Source: Shewanella benthica
GTDB taxonomy: Bacteria; Pseudomonadota; Gammaproteobacteria; Enterobacterales; Shewanellaceae
Direction: 5' to 3'
Length of the DNA: 64,000 bases
Assembly (NCBI GenBank): GCA_023284085.1
Contig: JAKVHY010000024.1
Location: 40,669-104,668, forward strand
Below the pieces are notes generated by a model that searched no databases, was not told the origin of the DNA, and worked only from the letters and a program-made list of their open reading frames with translations. Positions 52,992 through 62,055 of this stretch are shown piece after piece (the stretch's first letter is position 1; every line of letters begins with the position of its first letter). The translations under genes and the position numbers were made by a program.

Positions 52992-54089
52992 TTAATGCTT
53001 TGCCGAGTCACTCTTTGGGGTTTGTAGATAAGACTCGAACTCACCGTCATCTGACAGGCGTATACCTTTGTCTATCATGCGTTTCTGCCACTGCTTACGT
53101 GCGAGTTGCTGCATGTCAGTGACCGGGTCATTACTGTCAACTATCTCGAGTCCCAACAGAGATTCAATAATATCTTCCAGAGTCACAATACCTTCGGCGG
53201 TACCGTACTCGTTGACGACCATAGCGATCTTGGTATTGCGCTTAATTAACAGTTGAAACAGGGGTAAAATTTTAGCTGTCTCAGGCACGATCACTAAATT
53301 CTGCTTCAAATTACCGATAGGCGCTTGAGGAGAATTACGTTCTGCCAGCAAGATATCGTTTCGATTGATAAAACCTATGACATCATCGGGATCTTTATCA
53401 TAGATAGGAATTCGGCTAAATGGTGTGGCCTTGTGACGTGATGCAAACTCCCCTTTCGACAGCGAGGCTGGCAAACTAAACATGACGGTTCTCGGTGTCA
53501 TAATCGCGGTCACTGGCATCTCTTTCACCGATAGCATCTGAGTCAAAATCTTAGATTCTTGTTCGTCAAGTTCACCGGATTCATGACCTATCTTAGCCAT
53601 GGCACTCATCTCTTGACGGATATACTGACCGTCATCACCTTTACCTAACAGGTGGGTGACCTGACTGGACATCCAAATAAGCGGTTTAGTGACACGCTCC
53701 ATCCACAACAGGGCGACCGAAACATTTGGCGCCAGCTTACGCCAATGATTTGCGCCAAGAGTCTTAGGTATAATCTCAGATAAAAACAGGATCAAGAAAG
53801 TCAGCACAGCAGAAAACACACCGAGCATATCATCACCAAATACTTTAGCCGCCTGAGCACCAGCGACTGCGGCACCAACCGTATGTGCTATGGTGTTGAG
53901 GGTCAGGATTGAAACCAGTGGTGACTCTACATTTTTTTTCTGACGTCCGAGTCGTTCGGCGGCTTCTGGGTTGGACTGAGTTAAATTTGCAATATAGCTA
54001 GGCGTTACTGAAAGCAGAACGGCTTCGAAGACACTACAAAGGAAGGAGACTCCGATAGCGACAGCTACAATAGTAATGAGGGTGATCAT
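52992..54089 (-). CDS. CNNM/CBS domain membrane protein (hemolysin-C/CorB-like family)
   Basis: A 365-residue protein. Residues 1 to about 150 are a CNNM (DUF21) membrane domain with four hydrophobic helices (SFLCSVFEAVLLSVTPSYIA, LNTIAHTVGAAVAGAQ, LSEIIPKTLGANHW). A cytoplasmic CBS pair follows (VKEMPVTAIMTPRTVMFSL and VVNEYGTAEGIVTLEDIIES). There is no C-terminal CorC_HlyC domain. Relatives take part in magnesium or cobalt transport or efflux, and the old hemolysin name is misleading. It replaces the ndk gene often found before rlmN. Confidence 0.88.
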   Translation of the reverse strand: MITLITIVAVAIGVSFLCSVFEAVLLSVTPSYIANLTQSNPEAAERLGRQKKNVESPLVSILTLNTIAHTVGAAVAGAQAAKVFGDDMLGVFSAVLTFLILFLSEIIPKTLGANHWRKLAPNVSVALLWMERVTKPLIWMSSQVTHLLGKGDDGQYIRQEMSAMAKIGHESGELDEQESKILTQMLSVKEMPVTAIMTPRTVMFSLPASLSKGEFASRHKATPFSRIPIYDKDPDDVIGFINRNDILLAERNSPQAPIGNLKQNLVIVPETAKILPLFQLLIKRNTKIAMVVNEYGTAEGIVTLEDIIESLLGLEIVDSNDPVTDMQQLARKQWQKRMIDKGIRLSDDGEFESYLQTPKSDSAKH

Positions 54090-54366
54090 TTAGGGATTTA
54101 CATTGACGGACCGATATTAGCCCAAGTGAATTCTATCATAACCCGCAACCACTTCAAGACTCACAAAGGGTCTTTAAAGGGGAAATTTTCGTGATGTATT
54201 TTGTCGCGGCCTGCACAGTGAACTCGGGTCGAGTCGATAACTTAATAATGGTGTTGCTAGGCTAAACTGAAAGAAGCGTGGATGACTAGCTAATATACGC
54301 ACAAATCTGTATAATTCGCCGCCCTGTGGCAGGTATTAGAACAGTTAAGTGTTGAGGTTAGTCAAA

Positions 54367-55488
54367 ATGAGTGAAAAGAAAATCAATTTATTGGATCTGG
54401 ATCGTAAAGGACTGAGAGCCTTATTCACCGATATGGGTGAAAAGCCGTTCCGTGCGGATCAGCTGATGAAGTGGATTTATCATTTTGGCGTCAGTGACTT
54501 CGAAGTTATGACTAATATTAATAAGGTATTGCGGGCTAAACTCGCCGCGCGTTGTGAAATTAAAGCACCTGAAATTTCCAGTTATCAGAAGTCAGAAGAT
54601 GGCACGATTAAATTTGCCATTAATGTGGGTGATGGTCAGGAAGTTGAGACCGTGTACATCCCCGAAGGCGATAGAGCCACACTTTGTGTGTCTTCCCAGG
54701 TAGGCTGTGCGCTCGAGTGCACCTTCTGCTCGACAGCCCAACAAGGTTTCAACCGTAATCTGACTGTCTCCGAAATCATCGGTCAAGTGTGGCGTGTCGC
54801 CGATTTTATCGGCTTCATCAAAGATACCGGCGAACGTCCGATCACTAACGTTGTCATGATGGGCATGGGCGAACCCCTGTTAAATCTTAAAAACGTGATC
54901 CCGGCTATGGATATCATGTTAGATGATTTCGGCTTCAGCTTGTCAAAGCGGCGCGTGACCCTGTCGACTTCGGGTGTTGTTCCAGCCCTGGATAAGCTTG
55001 GTGATGCCATTGATGTAGCCTTAGCCGTGAGTATTCATGCTGCCAATGATGAATTACGTGATGTCTTAGTCCCGGTCAACAAGAAGTATCCTCTTGAGGA
55101 GTTCTTAGCCGGCATTCGTCGCTATATTGCCAAGTCTAATGCTAACCGAGGTCGTGTGACTGTTGAGTATGTGATGTTAGATCACATCAATGACAGCACA
55201 GATCAGGCTCATGAATTGGCTAAACTGATGAAAGACACCCCGTGTAAGATTAATTTAATTCCATTTAATCCTTATCCTGGTTCTCCCTACGGTCGCTCTT
55301 CTAATTCACGTATCGATCGCTTCTCTAAAGTCTTGATGGAATATGGCTTCACCGTCATAGTGAGAAAGACCCGTGGAGAGGATATCGATGCAGCTTGTGG
55401 CCAGTTAGCTGGCGATATTAGAGATCGAACCAAGCGTTTAGCGAAAAAACGCATGCAAGAGAATCAAATATCAGTCACAATAAACTAA
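54367..55488 (+). CDS. rlmN: Dual-specificity RNA methyltransferase RlmN
   Basis: A 373-residue radical SAM enzyme that methylates C2 of A2503 in 23S rRNA and A37 in some tRNAs. ATG 54367 gives MSEKKINLLDLDRKGLRALF. The cluster motif is CALECTFCSTAQQGFNR (CxxxCxxC), the methyl-carrying cysteine is in VRKTRGEDIDAACGQLAG, and GMGEPLLN is the glycine-rich SAM loop. It heads the conserved block rlmN-pilW-rodZ-ispG-hisS. Confidence 0.97.
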   Translation: MSEKKINLLDLDRKGLRALFTDMGEKPFRADQLMKWIYHFGVSDFEVMTNINKVLRAKLAARCEIKAPEISSYQKSEDGTIKFAINVGDGQEVETVYIPEGDRATLCVSSQVGCALECTFCSTAQQGFNRNLTVSEIIGQVWRVADFIGFIKDTGERPITNVVMMGMGEPLLNLKNVIPAMDIMLDDFGFSLSKRRVTLSTSGVVPALDKLGDAIDVALAVSIHAANDELRDVLVPVNKKYPLEEFLAGIRRYIAKSNANRGRVTVEYVMLDHINDSTDQAHELAKLMKDTPCKINLIPFNPYPGSPYGRSSNSRIDRFSKVLMEYGFTVIVRKTRGEDIDAACGQLAGDIRDRTKRLAKKRMQENQISVTIN

Positions 55489-55519
55489 TTCTCTGAATAT
55501 TTAGGTAGATATCATTGCA

Positions 55520-56308
55520 ATGATACAAGGATTGCTAAGACTAACCCCATTACTTATCTTGTCTTCAAGTTTGTTGACTGGGTGCGTAACTGAGCGAGTC
55601 TATACCGGTACTGATATCCCTGTGGCCGAGAGAACCTTTGATAATATTTCGGCCGCCAAACAGCGGGCACAACTCGGACTCACGTATCTACAGAGAGGCG
55701 ACAGTGCCCAAGCTAAGTTTAATTTAAATAAAGCGGTTAAATTTGCGCCGAATATAGAAGCCGTCAATGTCTCTATGGCGTATTACTATCAGACGGTAGG
55801 CGAGCCAGATATTGCCGAGACTTATTACCGCAAGTCCATCAATAGTATTGATGCGACAGGTGATGGCATGAATAACTTCGGCGTGTTTCTCTGTCAGCAG
55901 AAAAAATATGCGGAATCAGAGAAGGTGTTTCTTAAGGCGATCAAGCTGCCTCTGTATACTCGCGCCGCGGCCAGCTATGAAAATTTAGGCATCTGTAGTC
56001 GCAAGGCGGGAAACCTAGAGAAAGCGCAAAAATATTTTTCTATGGCGCTAAAGTATGACCCCAGAAGACGAGTGTCTTTAATTGAATTAACCGAGATCGA
56101 CGTTGATACCGGCGATTATACCAAAGCACGTGCTCAACTCGTTCGTTACCACAGAGTCGTTGCAGAATCAGTCGAGAGTTTAACGTTGGGAATAACCATT
56201 GAGCGAGGCTTAGACGATCCTGATGCAGTAAGAAAGTTTGGTATGCTACTTCTAGCCAAATTTCCCGCGTCGGTCGAAGCCAAACAGTATCGAGCCAGTA
56301 TGCAATAA
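55520..56308 (+). CDS. pilW: Type IV pilus biogenesis lipoprotein PilW (PilF)
   Basis: A 262-residue outer-membrane pilotin. The signal ends SSLLTGC, a lipobox. The mature part is a row of six TPR-like repeats, for example RAQLGLTYLQRGDSAQAKFN, MAYYYQTVGEPDIAETYYRK and ENLGICSRKAGNLEKAQKYF. It guides secretin PilQ to the outer membrane. Its stop codon overlaps the rodZ ATG by one base. Confidence 0.95.
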   Translation: MIQGLLRLTPLLILSSSLLTGCVTERVYTGTDIPVAERTFDNISAAKQRAQLGLTYLQRGDSAQAKFNLNKAVKFAPNIEAVNVSMAYYYQTVGEPDIAETYYRKSINSIDATGDGMNNFGVFLCQQKKYAESEKVFLKAIKLPLYTRAAASYENLGICSRKAGNLEKAQKYFSMALKYDPRRRVSLIELTEIDVDTGDYTKARAQLVRYHRVVAESVESLTLGITIERGLDDPDAVRKFGMLLLAKFPASVEAKQYRASMQ

Positions 56309-57333
56309 TGACAAATAAACAAATCGATATGCTAAAGGATGAAGCAGATACTCACCAAGACAAACCCGATAGCGAAACGATAGGGTCACTGTTAAGACAA
56401 TCCCGTGAAAAGATGGGAGCCAGTGTCGCCGATATCGCCGGGCAGTTACATTTGAGGCCCTGTATCGTCGAGGATATTGAAGCTGATAATTTTGACCAGA
56501 TAGCCTCTCCCACCTATGTGAAAGGTTATGTAAAGAATTTTGCTCGTATCGTCCAAGCCGATGAAAAGGCTATTCAGCGCTGCTTAGCCAAACAAGTCCC
56601 CCAAGCTCCAGATCCACAGATGCAGAGCTTTTCCCGTAAGACGACTCGCCAGGCACGTGATGGCAGATTGACGTTTGTCACTTACTTGATAGCCTTCATT
56701 CTACTGGCTTTGTTAGTGCTTTGGTGGGTGCAGAAATCGGATACGCTGTCATCCATCGACTTTTCTCAGCCTACCGCAGAAGAGGTTGCCGCCTCACTGA
56801 ACGAGCCCGGTAGCATTTCCAGTGATTATGATGCGGCTAGCAATTTTGACTCGGGTAGCAGTAACGCCAATACAGGCATCGAAAATTTAACTCATGACGT
56901 GGCTTCATTAGCAGCACCGGGTTTGCAGAGCAGTGAGCGCAATTCTGCACCCGCTTCTGAGCCGAATGACGAATCGGACTCATCAATGAATGAGACCGAA
57001 ACTAAAATTAACACTCAGGCACTCGCTAAGCCAATCATTCAGTCAATCAGTCAGTCAGTCATTCAGCCAGTGAGTCAGTCAATAGGACAATCCGCACTCG
57101 CCTTGAGCTTGTCTGCCGATTGCTGGATCAACGTCACCGATGCGGCGGGTAACGTACTGATTAACGATCTTAAAAAAGCGGGCAGTCAGCTTAATGTTTC
57201 TGGTGAAGCGCCATTTAAATTAACCTTAGGCGCGCCACAGGCTGTGAGCATTGAACTTAACGGTGAAGCCGTAAGTCTTAGGGATTATCCCAGTGGGCGA
57301 GTGGCACGATTAACCGTACCTTCAGTTGGCTGA
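56308..57333 (+). CDS. rodZ: Cytoskeleton protein RodZ
   Basis: A 341-residue bitopic protein linking MreB to the cell wall elongation machine. The N-terminal helix-turn-helix has GSLLRQSREKMGASVADIAG and ASPTYVKGYVKNFARIV. A single membrane helix follows, TYLIAFILLALLVLWWVQ near residue 130. The periplasmic C-terminus has the DUF4115 domain (SLSADCWINVTDAAGNVL, APFKLTLGAPQAVSIELNG). Before that domain lies a linker with Q/S-rich repetition (QSISQSVIQPVSQSIGQS), encoded by CAGT-rich repeats likely to vary by slippage. Confidence 0.95.
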   Translation: MTNKQIDMLKDEADTHQDKPDSETIGSLLRQSREKMGASVADIAGQLHLRPCIVEDIEADNFDQIASPTYVKGYVKNFARIVQADEKAIQRCLAKQVPQAPDPQMQSFSRKTTRQARDGRLTFVTYLIAFILLALLVLWWVQKSDTLSSIDFSQPTAEEVAASLNEPGSISSDYDAASNFDSGSSNANTGIENLTHDVASLAAPGLQSSERNSAPASEPNDESDSSMNETETKINTQALAKPIIQSISQSVIQPVSQSIGQSALALSLSADCWINVTDAAGNVLINDLKKAGSQLNVSGEAPFKLTLGAPQAVSIELNGEAVSLRDYPSGRVARLTVPSVG

Positions 57334-57454
57334 GCAGTATTCGCGTATAGACGTAATAAATTGAAACTCATCAGTCTAGTCTGATGAATTTCGCTCTAAT
57401 GACTAGAGCTAAACTTGCCCTTGCATGGGGCAAACAGGATATAGAGTAAATAAG

Positions 57455-58570
57455 ATGTACAACGAAAACCCGATCAAAAGACGTGCTTCTACCCGTATCT
57501 ATGTTGGAGATGTGCCCATTGGTGATGGTGCGCCGATTGCCGTTCAATCGATGACCAATACCCGTACGACCGACGTGGCCGCCACAGTAGCCCAGATCAA
57601 TGCGCTTGAAAAAGTCGGTGCCGATATTGTGCGTGTTTCTGTTCCTACCATGGATGCCGCCGAAGCGTTTAAGTTGATTAAACAGCAGACCAATATTCCT
57701 TTGATTGCCGATATTCATTTCGATTACCGCATCGCGCTTCAGGTCGCCGAATATGGTGTAGATTGTCTGCGTATTAACCCGGGCAATATCGGTAACGAAG
57801 AGCGAATTCGCAGCGTTGTCGAATGTGCACGGGACAAGAATATTCCTATCCGCATCGGTATCAATGGTGGCTCGTTAGAAAAAGACTTGATGGATAAATA
57901 CAAGGAGCCGACGCCGGCTGCCTTGCTCGAATCCGCCATGCGCCATGTAGACATCTTAGATAGACTCAATTTCGATCAGTTTAAAGTCAGTGTAAAAGCC
58001 TCCGATGTATTCTTAGCCGTCGAAGCCTATCGCTTGCTCGCTAAACAAATTGTACAACCTCTGCATCTTGGGATCACCGAAGCCGGTGGCGCCAGAGCGG
58101 GTTCAGTCAAGTCAGCCGTTGGTTTGGGCATGCTGTTAGCCGAAGGCATAGGTGATACCTTACGTATCTCATTGGCCGCCGATCCTATCGAAGAGATCAA
58201 GGTCGGTTTCGATATCTTAAAATCGTTGCGAATTCGTTCCCGTGGTATTAACTTCATCGCGTGTCCATCATGCTCGCGTCAAGAGTTTGATGTGATCTCC
58301 ACAGTCAATGAGCTCGAGCGACGTCTAGAAGATATGGTCACTCCTATGGATGTCTCTATCATAGGTTGTGTGGTAAACGGTCCCGGCGAAGCGCTGGTAT
58401 CGCACATAGGCCTGACAGGCGGCCATCGCAAGAGTGGTTATTTCGATGATGGTGTCAGACAGAAAGAGCGTTTCGATAATGACAACATAGTCGATTCACT
58501 GGAAGCCAAGATTAGAGCCAAAGCCGCGATGATCAACGCGAGAATTCCAGCCAAAGATCTCAGCAAATAA
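57455..58570 (+). CDS. ispG: 4-hydroxy-3-methylbut-2-en-1-yl diphosphate synthase IspG
   Basis: A 371-residue 4Fe-4S enzyme of the MEP isoprenoid pathway (MEcPP to HMBPP). ATG 57455 gives MYNENPIKRRASTRIYVGDV; an upstream start would add ten residues. Motifs: NTRTTDVAATVAQINALEK, LIADIHFDYRIAL, CLRINPGNIGNEE, and C-terminal FIACPSCSRQEFD plus VSIIGCVVNGPGEA with the three cluster cysteines. Confidence 0.97.
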   Translation: MYNENPIKRRASTRIYVGDVPIGDGAPIAVQSMTNTRTTDVAATVAQINALEKVGADIVRVSVPTMDAAEAFKLIKQQTNIPLIADIHFDYRIALQVAEYGVDCLRINPGNIGNEERIRSVVECARDKNIPIRIGINGGSLEKDLMDKYKEPTPAALLESAMRHVDILDRLNFDQFKVSVKASDVFLAVEAYRLLAKQIVQPLHLGITEAGGARAGSVKSAVGLGMLLAEGIGDTLRISLAADPIEEIKVGFDILKSLRIRSRGINFIACPSCSRQEFDVISTVNELERRLEDMVTPMDVSIIGCVVNGPGEALVSHIGLTGGHRKSGYFDDGVRQKERFDNDNIVDSLEAKIRAKAAMINARIPAKDLSK

Positions 58571-58581
58571 ATTCTCCCATT

Positions 58582-58622
58582 AGGCAGATTCAGCATGGTT
58601 TATTCATGAGTCTGCCTTTTTG
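58582..58622 (+). terminator. Terminator after ispG
   Basis: AGGCAGATTCA pairs with TGAGTCTGCCT (one G-U pair), followed by TTTTTG. Confidence 0.8.
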
Positions 58623-58729
58623 TTTCGAACAGTTTGCAAATTAACAGTTTTGAGTTTGATAATACTGCCCTGCAGGATATACTGCGGGGCGTTTTTAATT
58701 TTTATAGCTAAATCGGACGAGTCTATATC

Positions 58730-60004
58730 GTGGCAAAACAGATCCAAGCGATTCGCGGAATGAACGACATTCTGCCTACCCAAAGCCCTCTATGGCAAAA
58801 ACTAGAAACCGTACTCCGTGAAACCGTGAGTGCTTATGGTTATAGTGAGATCCGTACTCCAATCGTAGAGAGTACTGACCTTTTCAAACGTTCGATTGGT
58901 GAAGTCACCGATATTGTCGAAAAAGAGATGTATACCTTCGATGACAGGAATGGTGATAGCTTGACCCTACGCCCAGAAGGTACAGCATCTACTGTACGCG
59001 CGGGTAATCAACACGGTTTACTCTATAACCAAGAGCAACGCCTCTGGTATATGGGTCCTATGTTTAGGCATGAGCGACCACAGAAGGGACGTTACCGTCA
59101 ATTTAATCAGTTTGGTGTTGAAGTTTATGGCATAGGAACTGCGGATGCCGATGCCGAAGTGCTGATGCTTTCTGCTCGCCTGTGGGAAAAGCTGGGTATC
59201 ACAGATCATGTGACCCTGGAGCTTAATACCTTAGGCGACCCTGCCGAGCGCGCCGCCTACCGTGAAGCGCTTATTGCTTATCTTGAGCAATTTAAAGAGC
59301 AGCTGGATGAAGAAAGTCAGCGTCGTATGTATACCAATCCTCTGCGCGTCTTGGACACTAAGAACCCAGATGTACAGGCTCTTTTGGTCGACGCACCTGA
59401 GTTGATGGATTACCTTGGCGAAGAAACTCGTACACATTTTTCACATTTATGTGAACTCTTAGACGCGGTTGGCATCAAATACGTCATTAATCCACGTCTG
59501 GTACGTGGTTTAGATTATTATAATCGCACTGTTTTTGAGTGGGTTACTACAAGTTTGGGTTCTCAGGGCACCGTCCTTGCTGGCGGTCGTTATGATGGAC
59601 TGGTCGAACAGTTAGGTGGTAAGAACACACCAGCGGTCGGTTTTGCTATGGGGCTGGAGCGTATCGTCTTGATGCTAGAGACGCTTGAGTTGACTGATGA
59701 TATTCCGGCTACTGTCGATGTGTATGTCACCGCCATGGGCGATGCGAGTAAAATTGAAGCGATTAAAATTGCTCAGGCACTTCGCAGCGACTTACCTGGC
59801 TTGAGAGTGATGAGCCATTGTGGTGGCGGAAACTTTAAGAAACAGATGAAACGCGCAGATAAGAGTGGTGCACTCATTGCCTTAGTTATCGGTGAAGATG
59901 AATTGGCCAGTAACCAAGTCGCGATTAAATATCTACGTGAGAAGAAAGAACAAGCATTAGTTGCCCGTGATGGATTGGCAGCTTATATCGCAGAACTGAT
60001 TTAA
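58730..60004 (+). CDS. hisS: Histidyl-tRNA synthetase
   Basis: A 424-residue class II synthetase starting at GTG 58730. AIRGMNDILP, TLRPEGTASTVRAG (motif 2 region), FRHERPQKGRYRQFNQFGVE, the histidine A-motifs LVRGLDYYNRTVFEW and AGGRYDGLVEQLGG, and motif 3 AVGFAMGLERIVLM are all present. The C-terminal anticodon-binding domain ends the chain. A GTG start is the only reasonable one, since it yields MAKQIQAIRGMND. Confidence 0.97.
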   Translation: MAKQIQAIRGMNDILPTQSPLWQKLETVLRETVSAYGYSEIRTPIVESTDLFKRSIGEVTDIVEKEMYTFDDRNGDSLTLRPEGTASTVRAGNQHGLLYNQEQRLWYMGPMFRHERPQKGRYRQFNQFGVEVYGIGTADADAEVLMLSARLWEKLGITDHVTLELNTLGDPAERAAYREALIAYLEQFKEQLDEESQRRMYTNPLRVLDTKNPDVQALLVDAPELMDYLGEETRTHFSHLCELLDAVGIKYVINPRLVRGLDYYNRTVFEWVTTSLGSQGTVLAGGRYDGLVEQLGGKNTPAVGFAMGLERIVLMLETLELTDDIPATVDVYVTAMGDASKIEAIKIAQALRSDLPGLRVMSHCGGGNFKKQMKRADKSGALIALVIGEDELASNQVAIKYLREKKEQALVARDGLAAYIAELI

Positions 60005-60017
60005 AGAGGAAGATTAC

Positions 60018-60638
60018 GTGGAAATTTATAGCACAGAAGAACAACAAGTAGATGCTATCAAACAGTTCTGGAAAGATTATGGCACTTCTATCGTTGTAGG
60101 TGCCGTGGTTGGTCTGGGTGGGTTATTTGGCTGGAACTATTATTCCGAACACAAAATTGCACAAGCTGAGTTGGCATCTGAAGCTTTTCAGGCCGTGAGC
60201 GCGGGCAATATTTCTGATACTAGTATGTTAGCCGCGGCAGAAAATTTTGCCAAAGATCACAGCCAGAAAGGCTATCAATCACTGCTTGAGCTTATCGTGG
60301 CTAAAGCGGCTGTTGAAGCCGGTGATCTGGATAAAGCGGAAGCCACACTGAAAAGTGTTGTCTCTTCGGCACCCGATAAAGGTTTAGTCATGGTCGCGAC
60401 CATGCGCTTAGCTCGCGTTCAAGCGGAGCAAGGCCAAATCACAACGGCTATCACGACGTTAGACCAGGTCTCTGATCCTGCCTTCACGGCACAGAGAGAT
60501 GAGCTCAAAGGTGATTTCCTGGTGCGTAAAGGGGATGAAGAGCTGGCTAAAGCTGCTTATCAGGCCGCCGTTAAAAACGGTGGAACTAGTGTAAGCCCTG
60601 CGCTACAGATGAAGCTAGATAATTTGAACAAGGCATAA
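60018..60638 (+). CDS. yfgM: YfgM: SecYEG-associated ancillary protein
   Basis: A 206-residue single-span membrane protein starting at GTG 60018 with AAAGAGGA upstream. MEIYSTEEQQVDAIKQFWKD precedes the membrane helix SIVVGAVVGLGGLFGWNYY; the periplasmic part is TPR-like (LLELIVAKAAVEAGDLDKAE, LARVQAEQGQITTAITTLDQ). YfgM associates with PpiD and the translocon and assists periplasmic chaperones. It lies between hisS and bamB in the standard order. Confidence 0.95.
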   Translation: MEIYSTEEQQVDAIKQFWKDYGTSIVVGAVVGLGGLFGWNYYSEHKIAQAELASEAFQAVSAGNISDTSMLAAAENFAKDHSQKGYQSLLELIVAKAAVEAGDLDKAEATLKSVVSSAPDKGLVMVATMRLARVQAEQGQITTAITTLDQVSDPAFTAQRDELKGDFLVRKGDEELAKAAYQAAVKNGGTSVSPALQMKLDNLNKA

Positions 60639-60648
60639 GGAAACGCCC

Positions 60649-61836
60649 ATGAAGTCTTGGTGCAAAACACTAGTCGCATGTAGTCTGAGTATTGGCCTGT
60701 TATCTGCCTGTTCATCCAGCGACGTTGAAGAAGAAACGGTAAGTCCATTACCCGAAATAGAAGCAAGCGTATTTCCTGAAGTGAGTTGGAGTGCGAGTGT
60801 TGGTAGCGGTGTCGGTGACTATTATTCTCGTCTTCGTCCTGCTGCCAAATATGACAAGCTGTTCGTTGCTGATAGATATGGTCAAGTCGTTGCTTTCGAT
60901 GAAGCGACAGGGGCTAAGGTTTGGAGCAGGGATTTCAGCTCGGCATTTAAAGATAATATCTTGGCCAAGAACAAGGGCGCTCAGTTAGCGGCCGGAGTCA
61001 CTGCCGCGAGAGACATGGTCTTTATCGGTGGCGAGAGTGGTCTACTCGGCGCTCTTGACGCTGAAACCGGTGAAACTAAGTGGTCCAGCATTGCCAGTGG
61101 TGAGCTACTCTCAGCCCCAACGGTTGGAGAAGATGTTGTTGTCGTCAGTACCAGCGCAGGTACCCTGGAAGCATTTAAAATCGAAGATGGTGAAAAGCTG
61201 TGGACTTATGAGTCTAAGCTGCCAACCTTGACTTTGCGCGGCACAGGTTCTGCTACCTATGAAGCCGGTGGTTTCTTCATCGGTACTGCCGATGGCAAGA
61301 TTGCCGTGGTGATCAAAAATAATGGTCAGGCTGCCTGGCAACAAGCTATCTACACGCCAAAAGGGGGCAACGAGTTTACCCGTATGGCCGATGTGGATAT
61401 GCAGCCCTTGATCATAGGTGACAACCTATATGCAGTGAGCTTTAACGGCAACTTGGTCTCCATGGAGCTGAGAACGGGACGTGTTGTTTGGTCACGTAAG
61501 TACTCAAGTTTCCATGAATTGTCTAACTCAGGTGTGAACCTGTTTCTGGTGGACGATTTTAGTCGCATCTACTCTGTAGATAGACGAAATGGATTAGAGA
61601 CTTGGAGTAATATCGAGTTAACTAACCGTAATTTAACCTCGGCAGCCGTCTTTAAAAATTATCTTGTTGTCGGTGACTTCGAAGGTTATCTGCACTTTAT
61701 AGATAAGTCGACAGGGGCACTTGTTGGCCGTGTCGAAGTGGACAGTTCTGGCTTGTATAGTCAGCCCTTGGTTGTCGGCGATAGCATTTATGTTCAGACT
61801 CGTGCGGGAAAAGTTGCTAGAATAACGCTTCCGTAA
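60649..61836 (+). CDS. bamB: Outer-membrane assembly lipoprotein BamB
   Basis: A 395-residue eight-bladed propeller lipoprotein of the Bam complex. The signal ends LLSACSSS with the lipobox cysteine. PQQ-like blade motifs repeat: QVVAFDEATGAKVWSRDF, LGALDAETGETKWS, LEAFKIEDGEKLWTYESK, LVSMELRTGRVVWSRKY, IYSVDRRNGLETW and LHFIDKSTGALVGR. It begins 11 bases after yfgM. Confidence 0.97.
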   Translation: MKSWCKTLVACSLSIGLLSACSSSDVEEETVSPLPEIEASVFPEVSWSASVGSGVGDYYSRLRPAAKYDKLFVADRYGQVVAFDEATGAKVWSRDFSSAFKDNILAKNKGAQLAAGVTAARDMVFIGGESGLLGALDAETGETKWSSIASGELLSAPTVGEDVVVVSTSAGTLEAFKIEDGEKLWTYESKLPTLTLRGTGSATYEAGGFFIGTADGKIAVVIKNNGQAAWQQAIYTPKGGNEFTRMADVDMQPLIIGDNLYAVSFNGNLVSMELRTGRVVWSRKYSSFHELSNSGVNLFLVDDFSRIYSVDRRNGLETWSNIELTNRNLTSAAVFKNYLVVGDFEGYLHFIDKSTGALVGRVEVDSSGLYSQPLVVGDSIYVQTRAGKVARITLP

Positions 61837-61857
61837 GCTTTATCTGAATTGATATTT

Positions 61858-61887
61858 AGCCCCCGGACGTCGTTCTGGGGGCTTTTT
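61858..61887 (+). terminator. Terminator after bamB
   Basis: AGCCCCCGGA pairs with TTCTGGGGGCT (G-U allowed), followed by TTTTT. Confidence 0.88.
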
Positions 61888-62055
61888 GTGTTAAGTGATT
61901 AGTATTAAAAGGTTTGTATTAAAAACTTTATATTAAGCACCTTGTGTAAAAAACATAAGCAAGATGTAGTATCGGCTTGGGCTAGTCTTAACTAGGTCAA
62001 GATCCGAGTTATTGATATTTTATAGATTTGAAAACAGTAGATTAGAGGCAAAAAA

